Shown here in pieces: positions 46,393 to 54,783 of a DNA stretch of 64,000 nucleotides. Location of the stretch: the NCBI GenBank assembly GCA_016790515.1, contig JAEUOY010000077.1, forward strand, positions 58,928 through 122,927, in the 5' to 3' direction. Numbering within the stretch: position 1 is the stretch's first letter; the number at the start of each line of letters is the position of its first letter. The notes beneath the pieces are model-generated. The model did no database searches. It saw only the letters and a list, made by a program, of their open reading frames with translations, and was not told where the DNA came from. The stretch is from Burkholderiaceae bacterium. Lineage in GTDB: Bacteria > Pseudomonadota > Gammaproteobacteria > Burkholderiales > Burkholderiaceae_C. The position numbers were made by a program, and so were the translations under genes.

Positions 46393-47556
46393 TCAGCGGT
46401 AGACCAGTCCCGACAAGCGCCAGGCCAGCTGCCTCTGCACCGCCGGCAGCTTCGCCAGCAGCGACAGCAGCAGGTTGCGCGCGCCGCGCAGCGCGCGCGG
46501 CGCCGTGGCCAGCCGCGTCAGCCGGTGGGCGAAGCGCACCACCTCCAGCGCCACCGGGCGGCGCTGCGCGCCGTAGGCATCGAGCGACGCGCCGCGGCCG
46601 GCCAGCGCCTCGACCAGCGCATCGGCCAGGCAGATCGCGTCGACGATGCCGACGTTCATGCCCTGCCCGCCGGCCGGGCTGTGCACGTGCGCGGCGTCGC
46701 CGGCGAGCAGCACGCGCCCGGCGCGGTAGCTGTCGGCCACGCGGTGCTGCAGCTTGAAGCGCGAGCTCCACAGCAGCTCGCGCACCACCGCCCGCGTGGC
46801 CCGCGGGCCGCGCGCGTCGAGCAGCGCCTGCACGTCGGCGATGCCGGGCTGCGCCGGCGCTTCGCCCACCGTGGCGACGATGCGGCGCACGCCGTCGGGC
46901 AGCGGCGCGATCACCACCATGCCGGCCGGCGAGAAGAACAGCATCACCTCGCGCCGCGGCAGTGCGGCATCGTCCTGCAGCCGCACGTCGGCCAGCACGA
47001 AGGATTCGCCGTAGGCGCCGCCGCTGAAGGCGATGCCGGCGGCCTGCCGCACGACGCTGTGCATGCCGTCGGCGCCGACCGCCCAGCGTGCGCGCAGCGT
47101 GCGGCCGTCGTCCAGCGTGGCGCTGACGCCGGTCTCGTCCTGCACCAGCGCGGCCAGCGCGGCGCCGCGCTGCACGCGCCCGCCCAGCTCGACCAGGCGC
47201 TCGTGCAGCAGGCTTTCGGTCACCGCCTGCGACAGCATCAGCGTGTACGGGTAGCGCGTCGGCAGGCCGCCGAATTCCACCGGCACGAGCACGCGGTCGC
47301 GGTCGCGGATCGTGAAGCGCGGCGTCTGCACGCCGCGCGCCACCAGCCGCGGCGTCACCGCCAGCCGCTCCAGCGCCTCGAGCGTGTGCGCATGGATCAC
47401 CGCCGCGCGCGAGGTGTTGGCGCCCTGCGCCTGGCGGTCGATGACGAGGGCCTCGACGCCGCGCGCGGCCAGTGCGGCGGCCAGCGTCAGGCCGGTGGGC
47501 CCGGCGCCGACGATCAGGATGTCGGCGTCGAAGGCGGCAGGGTGGGTCGGGTTCAT
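46393..47556 (-). CDS. FAD-dependent monooxygenase (PHBH/UbiH class)
   Basis: A 387-residue class A flavoprotein monooxygenase. Seen: N-terminal dinucleotide-binding motif VGAGPTGLTLA (about 16-26), the middle DG-type motif (VGADGMHSVVR), and the second FAD motif LAGDAAHVHSPAGGQGMN. Substrates of this group are aromatic or polyketide-like; none can be chosen from the sequence. It precedes the RND efflux operon in the same direction (116-base gap), so it could modify a compound that the pump exports. Confidence 0.87.
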   Translation of the reverse strand: MNPTHPAAFDADILIVGAGPTGLTLAAALAARGVEALVIDRQAQGANTSRAAVIHAHTLEALERLAVTPRLVARGVQTPRFTIRDRDRVLVPVEFGGLPTRYPYTLMLSQAVTESLLHERLVELGGRVQRGAALAALVQDETGVSATLDDGRTLRARWAVGADGMHSVVRQAAGIAFSGGAYGESFVLADVRLQDDAALPRREVMLFFSPAGMVVIAPLPDGVRRIVATVGEAPAQPGIADVQALLDARGPRATRAVVRELLWSSRFKLQHRVADSYRAGRVLLAGDAAHVHSPAGGQGMNVGIVDAICLADALVEALAGRGASLDAYGAQRRPVALEVVRFAHRLTRLATAPRALRGARNLLLSLLAKLPAVQRQLAWRLSGLVYR

Positions 47557-47614
47557 CGTGGCTTTCCTTTCCAGGGTCGGTGGGTGGGTCGGGCGGCCGT
47601 GGCCGGCAGCGCGG

Positions 47615-49198
47615 TCACAGCAGCTCCTCGGGAACGAACAGCGACAGCAGCGACAGCAGCAGCCGGCGCCCGGCGCCGAAGCCGGGTTCGGCGGCGAGCG
47701 CCTGCCCGTCGCGCACGCCCTGCCACACCAGCGCGCCGTTGCTGCCGGCCGGGCGCACGCGCCAGGCGTCGTCGAGCACCTGGCCGGGGGCGCCGTGCAG
47801 CAGTTCGTGCGCGAGTTCGGGGCTGTCGATCAGCAGGCCCAGCTCGGTGTTCAGCAGCGCCGAGCGCGGGTCCAGGTTCATCGAGCCGACCAGTACGCGG
47901 CGGCGGTCCACCACCGCCCACTTGGCGTGCAGGCGGCCGTGCGACGACGCCGAGTCGCCGGCCGTGCCGCGGCGGCGGCCGGCCAGCGTGGCGCTCAGCT
48001 CGTAGACCTCGACGCCGAGCTCGACCACCTGGCGCCGGTAGACGGCGTAGCGCGCATGGGCCAGCGGCTCGTCGGTGGCGCTGGCCGAATTGGTCAGCAC
48101 GCGCACCTGCAGGCCGCGCGCGCGGGCGGCGGCGATGCGCGCCAGGCCTTCGCTGCCGGGGATGAAATAGGGCGAGACCACCAGCAGCTCGCTGTCGCCC
48201 TGCGCCAGCGCGGCCACCGCGCCGAGCACGGCGCCGTCGCGCTCGGGCTCGGCCGGGCCGGCATGCGGCGCGCCGCGCGAGGCGCGCTCCGGCGGGTCGG
48301 CGAAGAGCCGCGCGCGGCCCCAGTGCAGCGGCAGCCGGCCCTGGTCCAAAGCCTGGCTCGGGCCAGGCGAGGGCGGCACGGTTCCCGCCGCCGCCGCTGC
48401 ATCCTCGGGCGCCTCGTGGCCCGGCGGCGCGGCCGCGTCCGCGGCCAGGCCCACCTCGGCCAGCGGGCGCGACGCGGTGCTGTTCCAGAAGCGGTCGAAC
48501 AGGGCGGACAGTTCCTGCACCGCGGCGCCGGCGGCCAGCAGGTCCAGGTCGATGAAGAAGGCGTCGCCGGTGCCGAAGTAGGCGTCGCCGATGTTGCGCC
48601 CGCCGGTGATGGCCAGCCGGTGGTCGGCCAGCAGCAGCTTGTTGTGCATGCGCCGGTTGATGCGCCCGAACTCGTGCACCGAGCGCAGCAGCCGCAGCGC
48701 GAGCGGGCCCTCGCGCGCGGGCAGCGGGTTGAAGAGGCGCACCTCGGCCATCGGCTGCCGCGCCAGCGCGTGCAGCAGCGCCGCGGACTCGTGCGCGTAC
48801 AGGTCGTCGACCAGCAGCCGCACGCGCACGCCGCGCGCCGCGGCGCGGCGCAGCGCGCCGACGAAGGCGCGGCCGCTGGCGTCGGCGGCGATCGAGTAGG
48901 TCTGCGCGTCGAGGCTGCGCTCGGCGCGGTCGATCAGCGCGAGCCGCGCCTCCCAGGCGGGGCCGCCGTCGGCCAGCAGGCGAAAGCCCGACAGCCCGGC
49001 CGCATCGGCCGGCGTCGAGGCGGCGACGATCTGCGCCAGCGTGGTGTCGGCGACATCGTCATCGGCGAACGAGGCCGTGCGCGGCGCCGGCGGCGGCAGG
49101 CTGGCACAGGCGGCGAGCGCGGCCGCAGCGAGGACCGCGACGGTGCGGGCGAGAAGGCGCACAGCGGGGTGCAGCAGGGGCAAGCGGGGCAGCGCCAT
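47615..49198 (-). CDS. Phospholipase D-family lipoprotein
   Basis: A 527-residue secreted PLD-superfamily protein. A lipoprotein signal peptide ends at LAAC (Cys about 31). Two HKD motifs are present: HNKLLLADHRLAITGG and HAKWAVVDRRRVLVGS, each followed by conserved Asn/Gly (GGRN, GSMN), so both half-sites are intact. This is the layout of cardiolipin-synthase-like or nuclease-like exported PLDs. ATG 49198 is chosen since it gives a normal signal. The 279-base gap upstream to the TetR gene holds no gene I can support. Confidence 0.85.
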   Translation of the reverse strand: MALPRLPLLHPAVRLLARTVAVLAAAALAACASLPPPAPRTASFADDDVADTTLAQIVAASTPADAAGLSGFRLLADGGPAWEARLALIDRAERSLDAQTYSIAADASGRAFVGALRRAAARGVRVRLLVDDLYAHESAALLHALARQPMAEVRLFNPLPAREGPLALRLLRSVHEFGRINRRMHNKLLLADHRLAITGGRNIGDAYFGTGDAFFIDLDLLAAGAAVQELSALFDRFWNSTASRPLAEVGLAADAAAPPGHEAPEDAAAAAGTVPPSPGPSQALDQGRLPLHWGRARLFADPPERASRGAPHAGPAEPERDGAVLGAVAALAQGDSELLVVSPYFIPGSEGLARIAAARARGLQVRVLTNSASATDEPLAHARYAVYRRQVVELGVEVYELSATLAGRRRGTAGDSASSHGRLHAKWAVVDRRRVLVGSMNLDPRSALLNTELGLLIDSPELAHELLHGAPGQVLDDAWRVRPAGSNGALVWQGVRDGQALAAEPGFGAGRRLLLSLLSLFVPEELL

Positions 49199-49477
49199 GC
49201 CGCCATTGCAGCGGCGCGCGGTTGCGTGGCGGTTGCGGCAAGCTGCCATCCGTCTTGCATCTGCAATGCGACGGCACGCGAGTCGAGCGCTGGCCGGTCC
49301 TCGGCTCGAACGCGCGGTTGCAGCCAGTCGTGACCGCCGACAACCTGTCGTTGTCGTGCGCCAGCCAAACGAAGCCCTGCGCGGCCGCTGATGGCGAGGT
49401 CGATGGGCGATCGTCAGGCGAGCCCTGCTGCGCCCTGCGACACGATCCGCAGGGGGCGCGGCAACCAGCCTGCGCTG

Positions 49478-50143
49478 TCAACGTCGCCGGCACGCGGCCA
49501 TCAACAGGTCCACCGCAGCATGCGTCTGCGCGTCGATCTGCTGGCGCGGCATCGGCTGACCGAGCACGGCCCGCAGACGCGGCACCGAAGCGCTCATCTC
49601 GATGAACAGCGTGGCCGCCAGCCGCACATCGCCCAGTCCGGGCAGGTGGCCCGCGTCGCGCAGTCCGATCAAGACCTTGCTCACGGCATCGATGGCGCGC
49701 TCGTAGATGTCGGCGAACAGACGAGCCAGCACGGGCACGTGCGCGGCCTCGGCCAGGATCAGTCGGTTCAGACCCGCCACTGGGGCCGATGACGACAGGC
49801 TGGCCAGCTCTCGTGCCAGCGCCAGCAGCGATGCCCGCGGATCCTGCTTCGACGGGCCGGCTGCCGTCGTTGGGTCCGGCCCCAGCGAACCGACGAGCAG
49901 TCGATCGACCACCGCGGCCAGCACCTCGGCCTTGTTGGCATAGCGGGCATACAGCGTCTTGCGTGAAACGCCGGCGGCGCGCGAGATGGTGTCCATCGAT
50001 GCGCGGGCGTAGCCGTGCTCCGTGAACACCAGGAGCGCTGCATCCAGAAGTCGTCGAGGCAAGGCAGCCGCCTCGGCTGCGGATGGGCGGCCCTGGGTGC
50101 GGCGGGTTGGCCGCACGGCGGTCTGCGATGCCGGATCGGACAT
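49478..50143 (-). CDS. TetR family transcriptional regulator
   Basis: A 221-residue repressor. The N-terminal helix-turn-helix lies at about 28-75 (LLDAALLVFTEHGYARASMDTI and SRAAGVSRKTLYARYANKAEVL in consecutive short pieces). The C-terminal ligand-binding domain is all helical. It is divergent from a serine hydrolase gene; the 148-base gap has a strong-looking promoter and a 16-bp palindrome that is probably its operator. Confidence 0.92.
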   Translation of the reverse strand: MSDPASQTAVRPTRRTQGRPSAAEAAALPRRLLDAALLVFTEHGYARASMDTISRAAGVSRKTLYARYANKAEVLAAVVDRLLVGSLGPDPTTAAGPSKQDPRASLLALARELASLSSSAPVAGLNRLILAEAAHVPVLARLFADIYERAIDAVSKVLIGLRDAGHLPGLGDVRLAATLFIEMSASVPRLRAVLGQPMPRQQIDAQTHAAVDLLMAACRRR

Positions 50144-50189
50144 GGTCGTGAGCTCGGATTACTAAAGAAACATGCATGACACTTTAACC

Positions 50190-50218
50190 TTGACGTCCGG
50201 ATCGTTGGCGCCTATTTT
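50190..50218 (+). promoter_or_regulatory. Sigma-70-like promoter of the serine hydrolase operon
   Basis: TTGACG (50190-50195) and TATTTT (50213-50218) separated by 17 bases. Transcription would start near 50225, five bases before the palindromic operator. Confidence 0.6.
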
Positions 50219-50229
50219 TCGCCTGAAAC

Positions 50230-50245
50230 GAAACACTCGTGTTTC
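50230..50245. promoter_or_regulatory. Palindromic operator, probable TetR site
   Basis: GAAACACTCGTGTTTC: 7-bp perfect arms (GAAACAC/GTGTTTC) around TC. It lies just downstream of the predicted transcription start of the serine hydrolase gene, between it and the TetR gene. A second, looser inverted repeat (AAAG...CATGCATG...CTTT) is at about 50165-50186. Confidence 0.6.
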
Positions 50246-50291
50246 TTTCAAGCCGATCACCGTACTGACCATCTGCCGCACGGAGGCGCAC

Positions 50292-51503
50292 ATGCTTGCT
50301 CCCGCATCGCACGGATCCCAGTGGAATCCGACCGTCTCGACCGCGCCTGCGGTGTGGCCGCAGATCGAGGCGGCACGCATCGAAGGCCTTTGCCCGGACC
50401 GCTTCGAGCCGGTGCGGCAGGCGCTTCAGCGCAGCCTCGACTCAGGCGAGGACATCGGGGCCTCGGTCGCCGTGTTCGTCCACGGCGAGCCGGTGGTCGA
50501 TCTCTGGGGCGGCTATCTGGACGCCAGGTTCGATCGACCTTGGGGGCGTGACACCCTCATCACCACGCACTCGATCACCAAGACGATGACCGGCATGGCC
50601 GCGCTGGTGCTGGCCGATTCCGGCGAGCTCGATTTCGACGCACCGGTCGCCCGCTACTGGCCGGAATTCGCCCAGAACGGCAAGGCGGGTGTGCTCGTCA
50701 AGCACATCCTGAGCCACACCTCCGGTCTCGCCGGCTGGACCGAGGATGTCACCTGGGACGATGTCTACGACCACGACAAGGCCTGCGACCTGCTGGCGCG
50801 GCAGGCGCCCTGGTGGCAGCCAGGCACGGCAGCGGCCTATCACGGCCTCAGCATCGGCCACCTCGTCAGCGGGGTCATCCAGCGCATCACCGGGCTGACG
50901 CTGGGCAAGTACTTCGCCGAGCATGTGGCGCGGCCGCTGGGCGCGGACTATCACATCGGCATCGGCCCCGAGCACGATCAGCGCATCGCCTGCTTCGTGC
51001 AGGGATGTCGCGACTGGCTGCCGAGCGGCAATCCGATCGCCGAGCGCGTCGGGCTCAACCCGCAGCTGACGCCGCAGACCTCGGCGACGACGGCATGGCG
51101 GCGCGCCGAGGTGGGGGGCGCCAACGGCCACGGCAATGCGCGTTCGGTGGCCACCATCCACTCGGCGCTTGCCACGGGCGGCGCCAAGGGCCGGCGGCTG
51201 CTTTCGGACAAGGGGCGCCTTCGCGCGCTCGAGCCGATGTCGGACGGCATCGATCTGTTGCTGGGCGTTCCGATCAAGTGGGGCGCGGCGGCCTTTGCCC
51301 TGGATGCGCCGCTGCTATGTCCGAACGCCCCGGGCCACCGCATCGCCTTCTGGGGCGGGCAAGGCGGTTCGATCGCGGTCGTCGATTTCGACGAGTGCAT
51401 GTCGATCAGCTTCGTCATGAACCGCTGGCTGAAGGGGCCCTACGAGCTGATGCGGGGCCAGCGCATCGTTGCGTCGGTCTACGAGAGCCTGGGCAAGCGC
51501 TGA
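50292..51503 (+). CDS. Beta-lactamase-fold serine hydrolase (family VIII esterase-like)
   Basis: A 403-residue penicillin-binding-protein-fold hydrolase. SxxK nucleophile motif SITK (Ser94, Lys97) and a Tyr in AAYHGLS in the place of the YxN motif are visible; a late HRIAFWGGQGG replaces the KTG box. No signal peptide, so cytoplasmic. Such enzymes are esterases, lactonases or D-amino-acid peptidases rather than true beta-lactamases. GGAGG lies five bases before ATG 50292. It is the first gene after the TetR-controlled promoter, followed by the AOC-like gene 56 bases later. Confidence 0.88.
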   Translation: MLAPASHGSQWNPTVSTAPAVWPQIEAARIEGLCPDRFEPVRQALQRSLDSGEDIGASVAVFVHGEPVVDLWGGYLDARFDRPWGRDTLITTHSITKTMTGMAALVLADSGELDFDAPVARYWPEFAQNGKAGVLVKHILSHTSGLAGWTEDVTWDDVYDHDKACDLLARQAPWWQPGTAAAYHGLSIGHLVSGVIQRITGLTLGKYFAEHVARPLGADYHIGIGPEHDQRIACFVQGCRDWLPSGNPIAERVGLNPQLTPQTSATTAWRRAEVGGANGHGNARSVATIHSALATGGAKGRRLLSDKGRLRALEPMSDGIDLLLGVPIKWGAAAFALDAPLLCPNAPGHRIAFWGGQGGSIAVVDFDECMSISFVMNRWLKGPYELMRGQRIVASVYESLGKR

Positions 51504-51559
51504 CCGGTCCTGACCCTGCCCGCCTGCGTCGAACAGCGAATTACACAAGGAGCGCACTC

Positions 51560-52273
51560 ATGAACACGACACTCAAACTCCTGGCGGCTTTGTTGGCCGG
51601 GGCGGCCGCCGGCGCACTCGGGCTGCTGGCCGCGTCCTGGGCCGGCGTCACCGGGGGGCGGACAGCGCCCGCTGCGCCGCTGGTGGCGACTGGCACCGAC
51701 GGTCTGGTGCACGAGACCCTGTACTTCCATGCACCCGAGGACGGCATCGCCGCCACGCACGATGGACGCAAGCCGATTCGTGTCTTCCCCAACGGGATCA
51801 CGCCGCTCGACGACAAGGCACTGGCATCGGCCTTCGTGCTGGTGGCCAAGGCACGCAACCGCGACGGCGAGATCGTCGGCTTCGCGTCGGAGATGGAGGA
51901 CGTCGCACCCGAGACCGACATCCTGCGCGGGCGCATGGTCATGCGCTCGACCTGGACGGTCGAACTTCCGGGCCGCGGAACCTTGTTCTGCGATCAGGTG
52001 GAGGACGCGAGCGAGTTCGCGCGCAAGGTGGTGATGCCGGCCTTCCTGCTCGGCCAGACCTGGGATGCGCCGTGGACCTTCGTCACCACGGTCGGTCCCG
52101 GACCGCTGGGGCGTGGCGTGATCGTCGGCGGCACCGGCGAGTTCGAAGGAGTGACGGGGCACTGCGTCGAAGTCACGCACCTGCGCCGATTCACGCCGCA
52201 GGGCGAGATGACGCTGACGATGGAGTTGCAGCTCGCCTATGGGAAGCCTGCAGCCGGCAGCCCGAAACAGTGA
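51560..52273 (+). CDS. Exported protein with possible allene-oxide-cyclase-like barrel
   Basis: A 237-residue protein with an N-terminal hydrophobic segment (about 6-30: signal peptide or anchor). The rest is beta-rich; the C-terminal GGTGEFEGVTGHCVEVTHL resembles the G-T-G-x-F-x-G-x-x-G turn of allene-oxide-cyclase/dirigent barrels, so a small lipocalin-like ligand-binding or cyclase barrel is plausible but not certain. AAGGAG precedes the ATG. It follows the serine hydrolase in the same operon. Confidence 0.6.
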   Translation: MNTTLKLLAALLAGAAAGALGLLAASWAGVTGGRTAPAAPLVATGTDGLVHETLYFHAPEDGIAATHDGRKPIRVFPNGITPLDDKALASAFVLVAKARNRDGEIVGFASEMEDVAPETDILRGRMVMRSTWTVELPGRGTLFCDQVEDASEFARKVVMPAFLLGQTWDAPWTFVTTVGPGPLGRGVIVGGTGEFEGVTGHCVEVTHLRRFTPQGEMTLTMELQLAYGKPAAGSPKQ

Positions 52274-52290
52274 CCACCAGGAGCAATGAC

Positions 52291-52524
52291 ATGTACCTTC
52301 CGTAGCAACATGGCGGGCATCGCATCGACGAAGACCACCGCCTCGACCGCGAGAACCCGCTGGGCATGCGCGTTCGACACACGGCGTCCGGCTTCGAAGC
52401 CGGGCACCTGCCGGTCCTGCCGGACGTCGATCAGGACTCGAGCGGCGTGCTGCGTTCGCCTTGCGGCGAAGACCGCCGATTCGCGATGCACCCCGACTTC
52501 ACCGAGGAGCCGATGGCATGTTGA
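52291..52524 (+). pseudogene. Small ORF interrupted by an amber stop at codon 5
   Basis: ATG 52291 has an ideal ribosome binding site (AGGAG 52279-52283, spacing 7) but codon 5 (52303-52305) is TAG. After it the same frame is open for 72 codons with clear coding character (third positions mostly G/C) to a TGA at 52522 that overlaps the thioesterase start (52518). The peptide (HRIDEDHRLDRENPLGMRVR, ... MHPDFTEEPMAC) is not one I recognise. It is either a recently disabled gene, a base-call error, or a read-through case. Confidence 0.55.
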
Positions 52525-52964
52525 CCTACCGAGGAACGGTTTATCCGTGGCACTGCGACCACATGGGCCACATGAATGTCATGTGGTACGTCGGCAAGTT
52601 CGATGAGGCCACATGGCAGCTCTTCAGCGCCATCGGCCTCGGGCCGTCCCGCCTGGCGGCCTCTCAGCGCGGCATGGCGGCAGTCGACCAGCGAATCACC
52701 TACGCGCGTGAAGTGAAGGCAGGCGCCGTCGTGTCGATCGCGAGCGTGCTGGGCGAAGTCCATGAGCGGAAGATCCGCTTCACCCACGAGATGCGCAACG
52801 ACGAAACCGGTGTCCTCGTGGCAAGCACGACCCTCGTGGGTGTGCACATGGATACCCTTGCGAGGCGGGCCGTTGCCTTTCCGGAGGGCGTCATCGAGGC
52901 CGCCAAGGCGTTGCTGTCGGCGGATCGATCGACTGCCACGGATGCCGTTTCTGCCCGAACCTGA
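52518..52964 (+). CDS. Hot-dog acyl-CoA thioesterase (4HBT type), copy 1
   Basis: A 148-residue hot-dog-fold thioesterase. The YbgC/4HBT motif [11 protein letters not shown] (about 11-21) carries the catalytic Asp. Its first 34 residues are identical to those of a second copy at 58316, and the two are alike throughout. ATG 52518 overlaps the end of the interrupted ORF. In the TetR-linked operon it follows a serine hydrolase and a barrel protein; substrate unknown. Confidence 0.87.
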   Translation: MLTYRGTVYPWHCDHMGHMNVMWYVGKFDEATWQLFSAIGLGPSRLAASQRGMAAVDQRITYAREVKAGAVVSIASVLGEVHERKIRFTHEMRNDETGVLVASTTLVGVHMDTLARRAVAFPEGVIEAAKALLSADRSTATDAVSART

Positions 52965-53196
52965 TGTGCAAAGGTACCGGGCACGTTCGAGGAGAACGCG
53001 ATGATGGAACTGGATCCACCGCAGTTCATCGTCGACGTCGCTGCGCCGGAGGCAGCTGGCGAACTCGGGCGCGGCATCGATCGGCGGGCCATCGTCGCGG
53101 AAGGCCGGCTGCATCAGGGCGCGCTCAGGCGGGCTGGTCTCGGTCAGTGCCCCAGTGAGACTTCGTCATCCACGTGCGGCGCCCCGCTGCCCGGGT

Positions 53197-54144
53197 TCAA
53201 TTGCGTCGCCCACGCGGCGCACCCTGAACCGCTCCGGTCGTCGCCATGGTGGCCGGCGACGCCATCTGCCCGGCGACGAAATCCAGGAACGCGCCGACTC
53301 TCCTGGACAGTTGGCGCGATGGCGCGAAGACACCGTAGACGCTGTGCGGCGCCGGCCGGTGCGCCGGCAGCACCTCCACCAGCCGGCCCGCGGCCACCAG
53401 GTCGGCGACGACGAAGTCCGGCGTCAGGGTCAGGCCCAGCCCGGCCAGCAGCAGTTCGCGCAGCATGACGCTGTTGTTCACCCGGAAGAAGCCGTCGATG
53501 CGCAGCGGCGCGGCGCCGTGCAGCGGCCAGTCGACCGGGCCGCCGTCCTGCGTGTACACCAGGCAGGCGTGCGCGCCCAGGTCCTGTGGCGTCGCCAGCG
53601 GCGGCGCCAGCTCCAGGTACGCCGGCGCGGTGACCAGCAGCCGCTGCACGCTGCCCAGCCGGCGCGCCACGAGCGTGGAATCGGGCAACTGCGTGGCGAT
53701 GCGGATGGCGCAGTCGAAGCCTTCGTGCACGATGTCGACATAGCGGTCGTTCAGCGCCAGGTCCAGCTCGATCTGCGGGTGCGCACGCACGAAGGCCGGC
53801 AGGCGTGCGGCCAGCCAGGCCAGCGCGAACGAGGTCGGCAGCGAGACCCGAAGCCGGCCGGCGGGCGTGGCCGCACCCCGGCTCACGGCCTCGGCGGCGG
53901 CATCCACGTCGTCGAGGATGCGCACCGCGTCCAGGTAAAAGGCCCGCCCCTCCGCCGTGACGCTCACGCTGCGTGTCGTGCGATGCAGCAGGCGCACGCC
54001 CAGGTCGCGCTCGAGCTGCGCCACGAGCTTGCTCACCGAGCCACCGGTGATCTGCAGGCTGCGTGCGGCGGCGCCGAAGGATTGCTGTTCGACCACGCGC
54101 CGGAACGCGTGCATCGCGGGAAGGCTGGGGCGCTGGGTCGTCAT
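53197..54144 (-). CDS. LysR family transcriptional regulator
   Basis: A 315-residue regulator with an N-terminal helix-turn-helix (about 5-62; FGAAARSLQITGGSVSKLVA and LGVRLLHRTTRSVSVT) and a periplasmic-binding-type ligand domain. It is of the CrgA/DsdC-like size class common in Burkholderiales. ATG 54144 (MTTQRPSLPAM) is chosen. It is divergent from a small membrane protein gene, and the 143-base gap holds a 19-bp palindrome with the form of a LysR box. The upstream side of its end (52965-53196) has no supported gene. Confidence 0.92.
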   Translation of the reverse strand: MTTQRPSLPAMHAFRRVVEQQSFGAAARSLQITGGSVSKLVAQLERDLGVRLLHRTTRSVSVTAEGRAFYLDAVRILDDVDAAAEAVSRGAATPAGRLRVSLPTSFALAWLAARLPAFVRAHPQIELDLALNDRYVDIVHEGFDCAIRIATQLPDSTLVARRLGSVQRLLVTAPAYLELAPPLATPQDLGAHACLVYTQDGGPVDWPLHGAAPLRIDGFFRVNNSVMLRELLLAGLGLTLTPDFVVADLVAAGRLVEVLPAHRPAPHSVYGVFAPSRQLSRRVGAFLDFVAGQMASPATMATTGAVQGAPRGRRN

Positions 54145-54170
54145 CTCTGGCGCTCCGTCTGATTCCGGAT

Positions 54171-54189
54171 TGGAAGCAATATTCTTCCA
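54171..54189. promoter_or_regulatory. Probable LysR-type operator
   Basis: TGGAAGCAATATTCTTCCA: 6-bp perfect arms TGGAAG/CTTCCA around an AT-rich centre, 27 bases upstream of the LysR gene and about 100 bases upstream of the divergent membrane protein gene. Confidence 0.55.
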
Positions 54190-54287
54190 GATCAAGGCTA
54201 TCGAAGACGATCCTGCATCAATACAGTGCGCACACCTTCAACCCGACCGGCGGCCATCGACCGCCGCCTCTCCCAGAGGAGTGCCCG

Positions 54288-54731
54288 ATGAACGAGACCT
54301 GGATCAAGCGGCTGCTGCTGGTGTGCGCGGCATGGAACATCGCCGGCGCGGCGACATCGCTCGCAGCCCCCGCCAACCACTTCGCGCAGATGTACCACCT
54401 GGCGCCGGCCGTCGCCGACGATGCGCTGCTGATGTACTTCTTCCAGTGCACCTGGATCAACGTGCTGGCATGGGGCGGGGCCTACGCGTTGGCCGCGTTC
54501 TGGCCGCGATCGCGCGCGGCGGTGCTGGCCGCGGGCGGTGCGGGCAAGGCGATGTATTTCGTCGCCTGCGCGATGCTGGTGGCCTCCGGCGTCGGCAAGC
54601 CGCTGGTGCTGGCCTTTGGCCTCGGCGACCTGCTGATGGCTGGCTTGTTCGGCTGGGCGCTGCTGTCGCAGCGGCGCCGTGATCGGCAAGCGGGCCTGGC
54701 CGAGCCGCAGCGCCCTTGGCTGCCCGCTTGA
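54288..54731 (+). CDS. Small four-helix membrane protein
   Basis: A 147-residue inner-membrane protein with four hydrophobic segments (about 7-27, 46-68, 78-97, 104-124) and a basic C-terminal tail. AGAGGAG precedes ATG 54288. No recognised catalytic motif. It is probably the target of the divergent LysR regulator. It faces the response-regulator gene; between them a weak hairpin (GGCGGC/GCCGCC, 54760-54783) may end transcription. Confidence 0.75.
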   Translation: MNETWIKRLLLVCAAWNIAGAATSLAAPANHFAQMYHLAPAVADDALLMYFFQCTWINVLAWGGAYALAAFWPRSRAAVLAAGGAGKAMYFVACAMLVASGVGKPLVLAFGLGDLLMAGLFGWALLSQRRRDRQAGLAEPQRPWLPA

Positions 54732-54783
54732 CGGCCGGGGGCGCGAAGCGCTCCTGGCTGGCGGCAGATCGAGGAACGCCGCC

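Noticed and set aside
49222-49605. Plus-strand frame in the PLD-TetR gap
   Set aside because: It has no good ribosome binding site, no recognised domain and runs over the TetR gene on the other strand.
53001-53168. Plus-strand frame starting MMELDPPQF after a GGAG
   Set aside because: It starts well but runs into the antisense of the LysR gene and becomes low-complexity Arg/Pro/Ala. It could be a gene remnant, but evidence is too weak; 52965-53196 is left without a gene.
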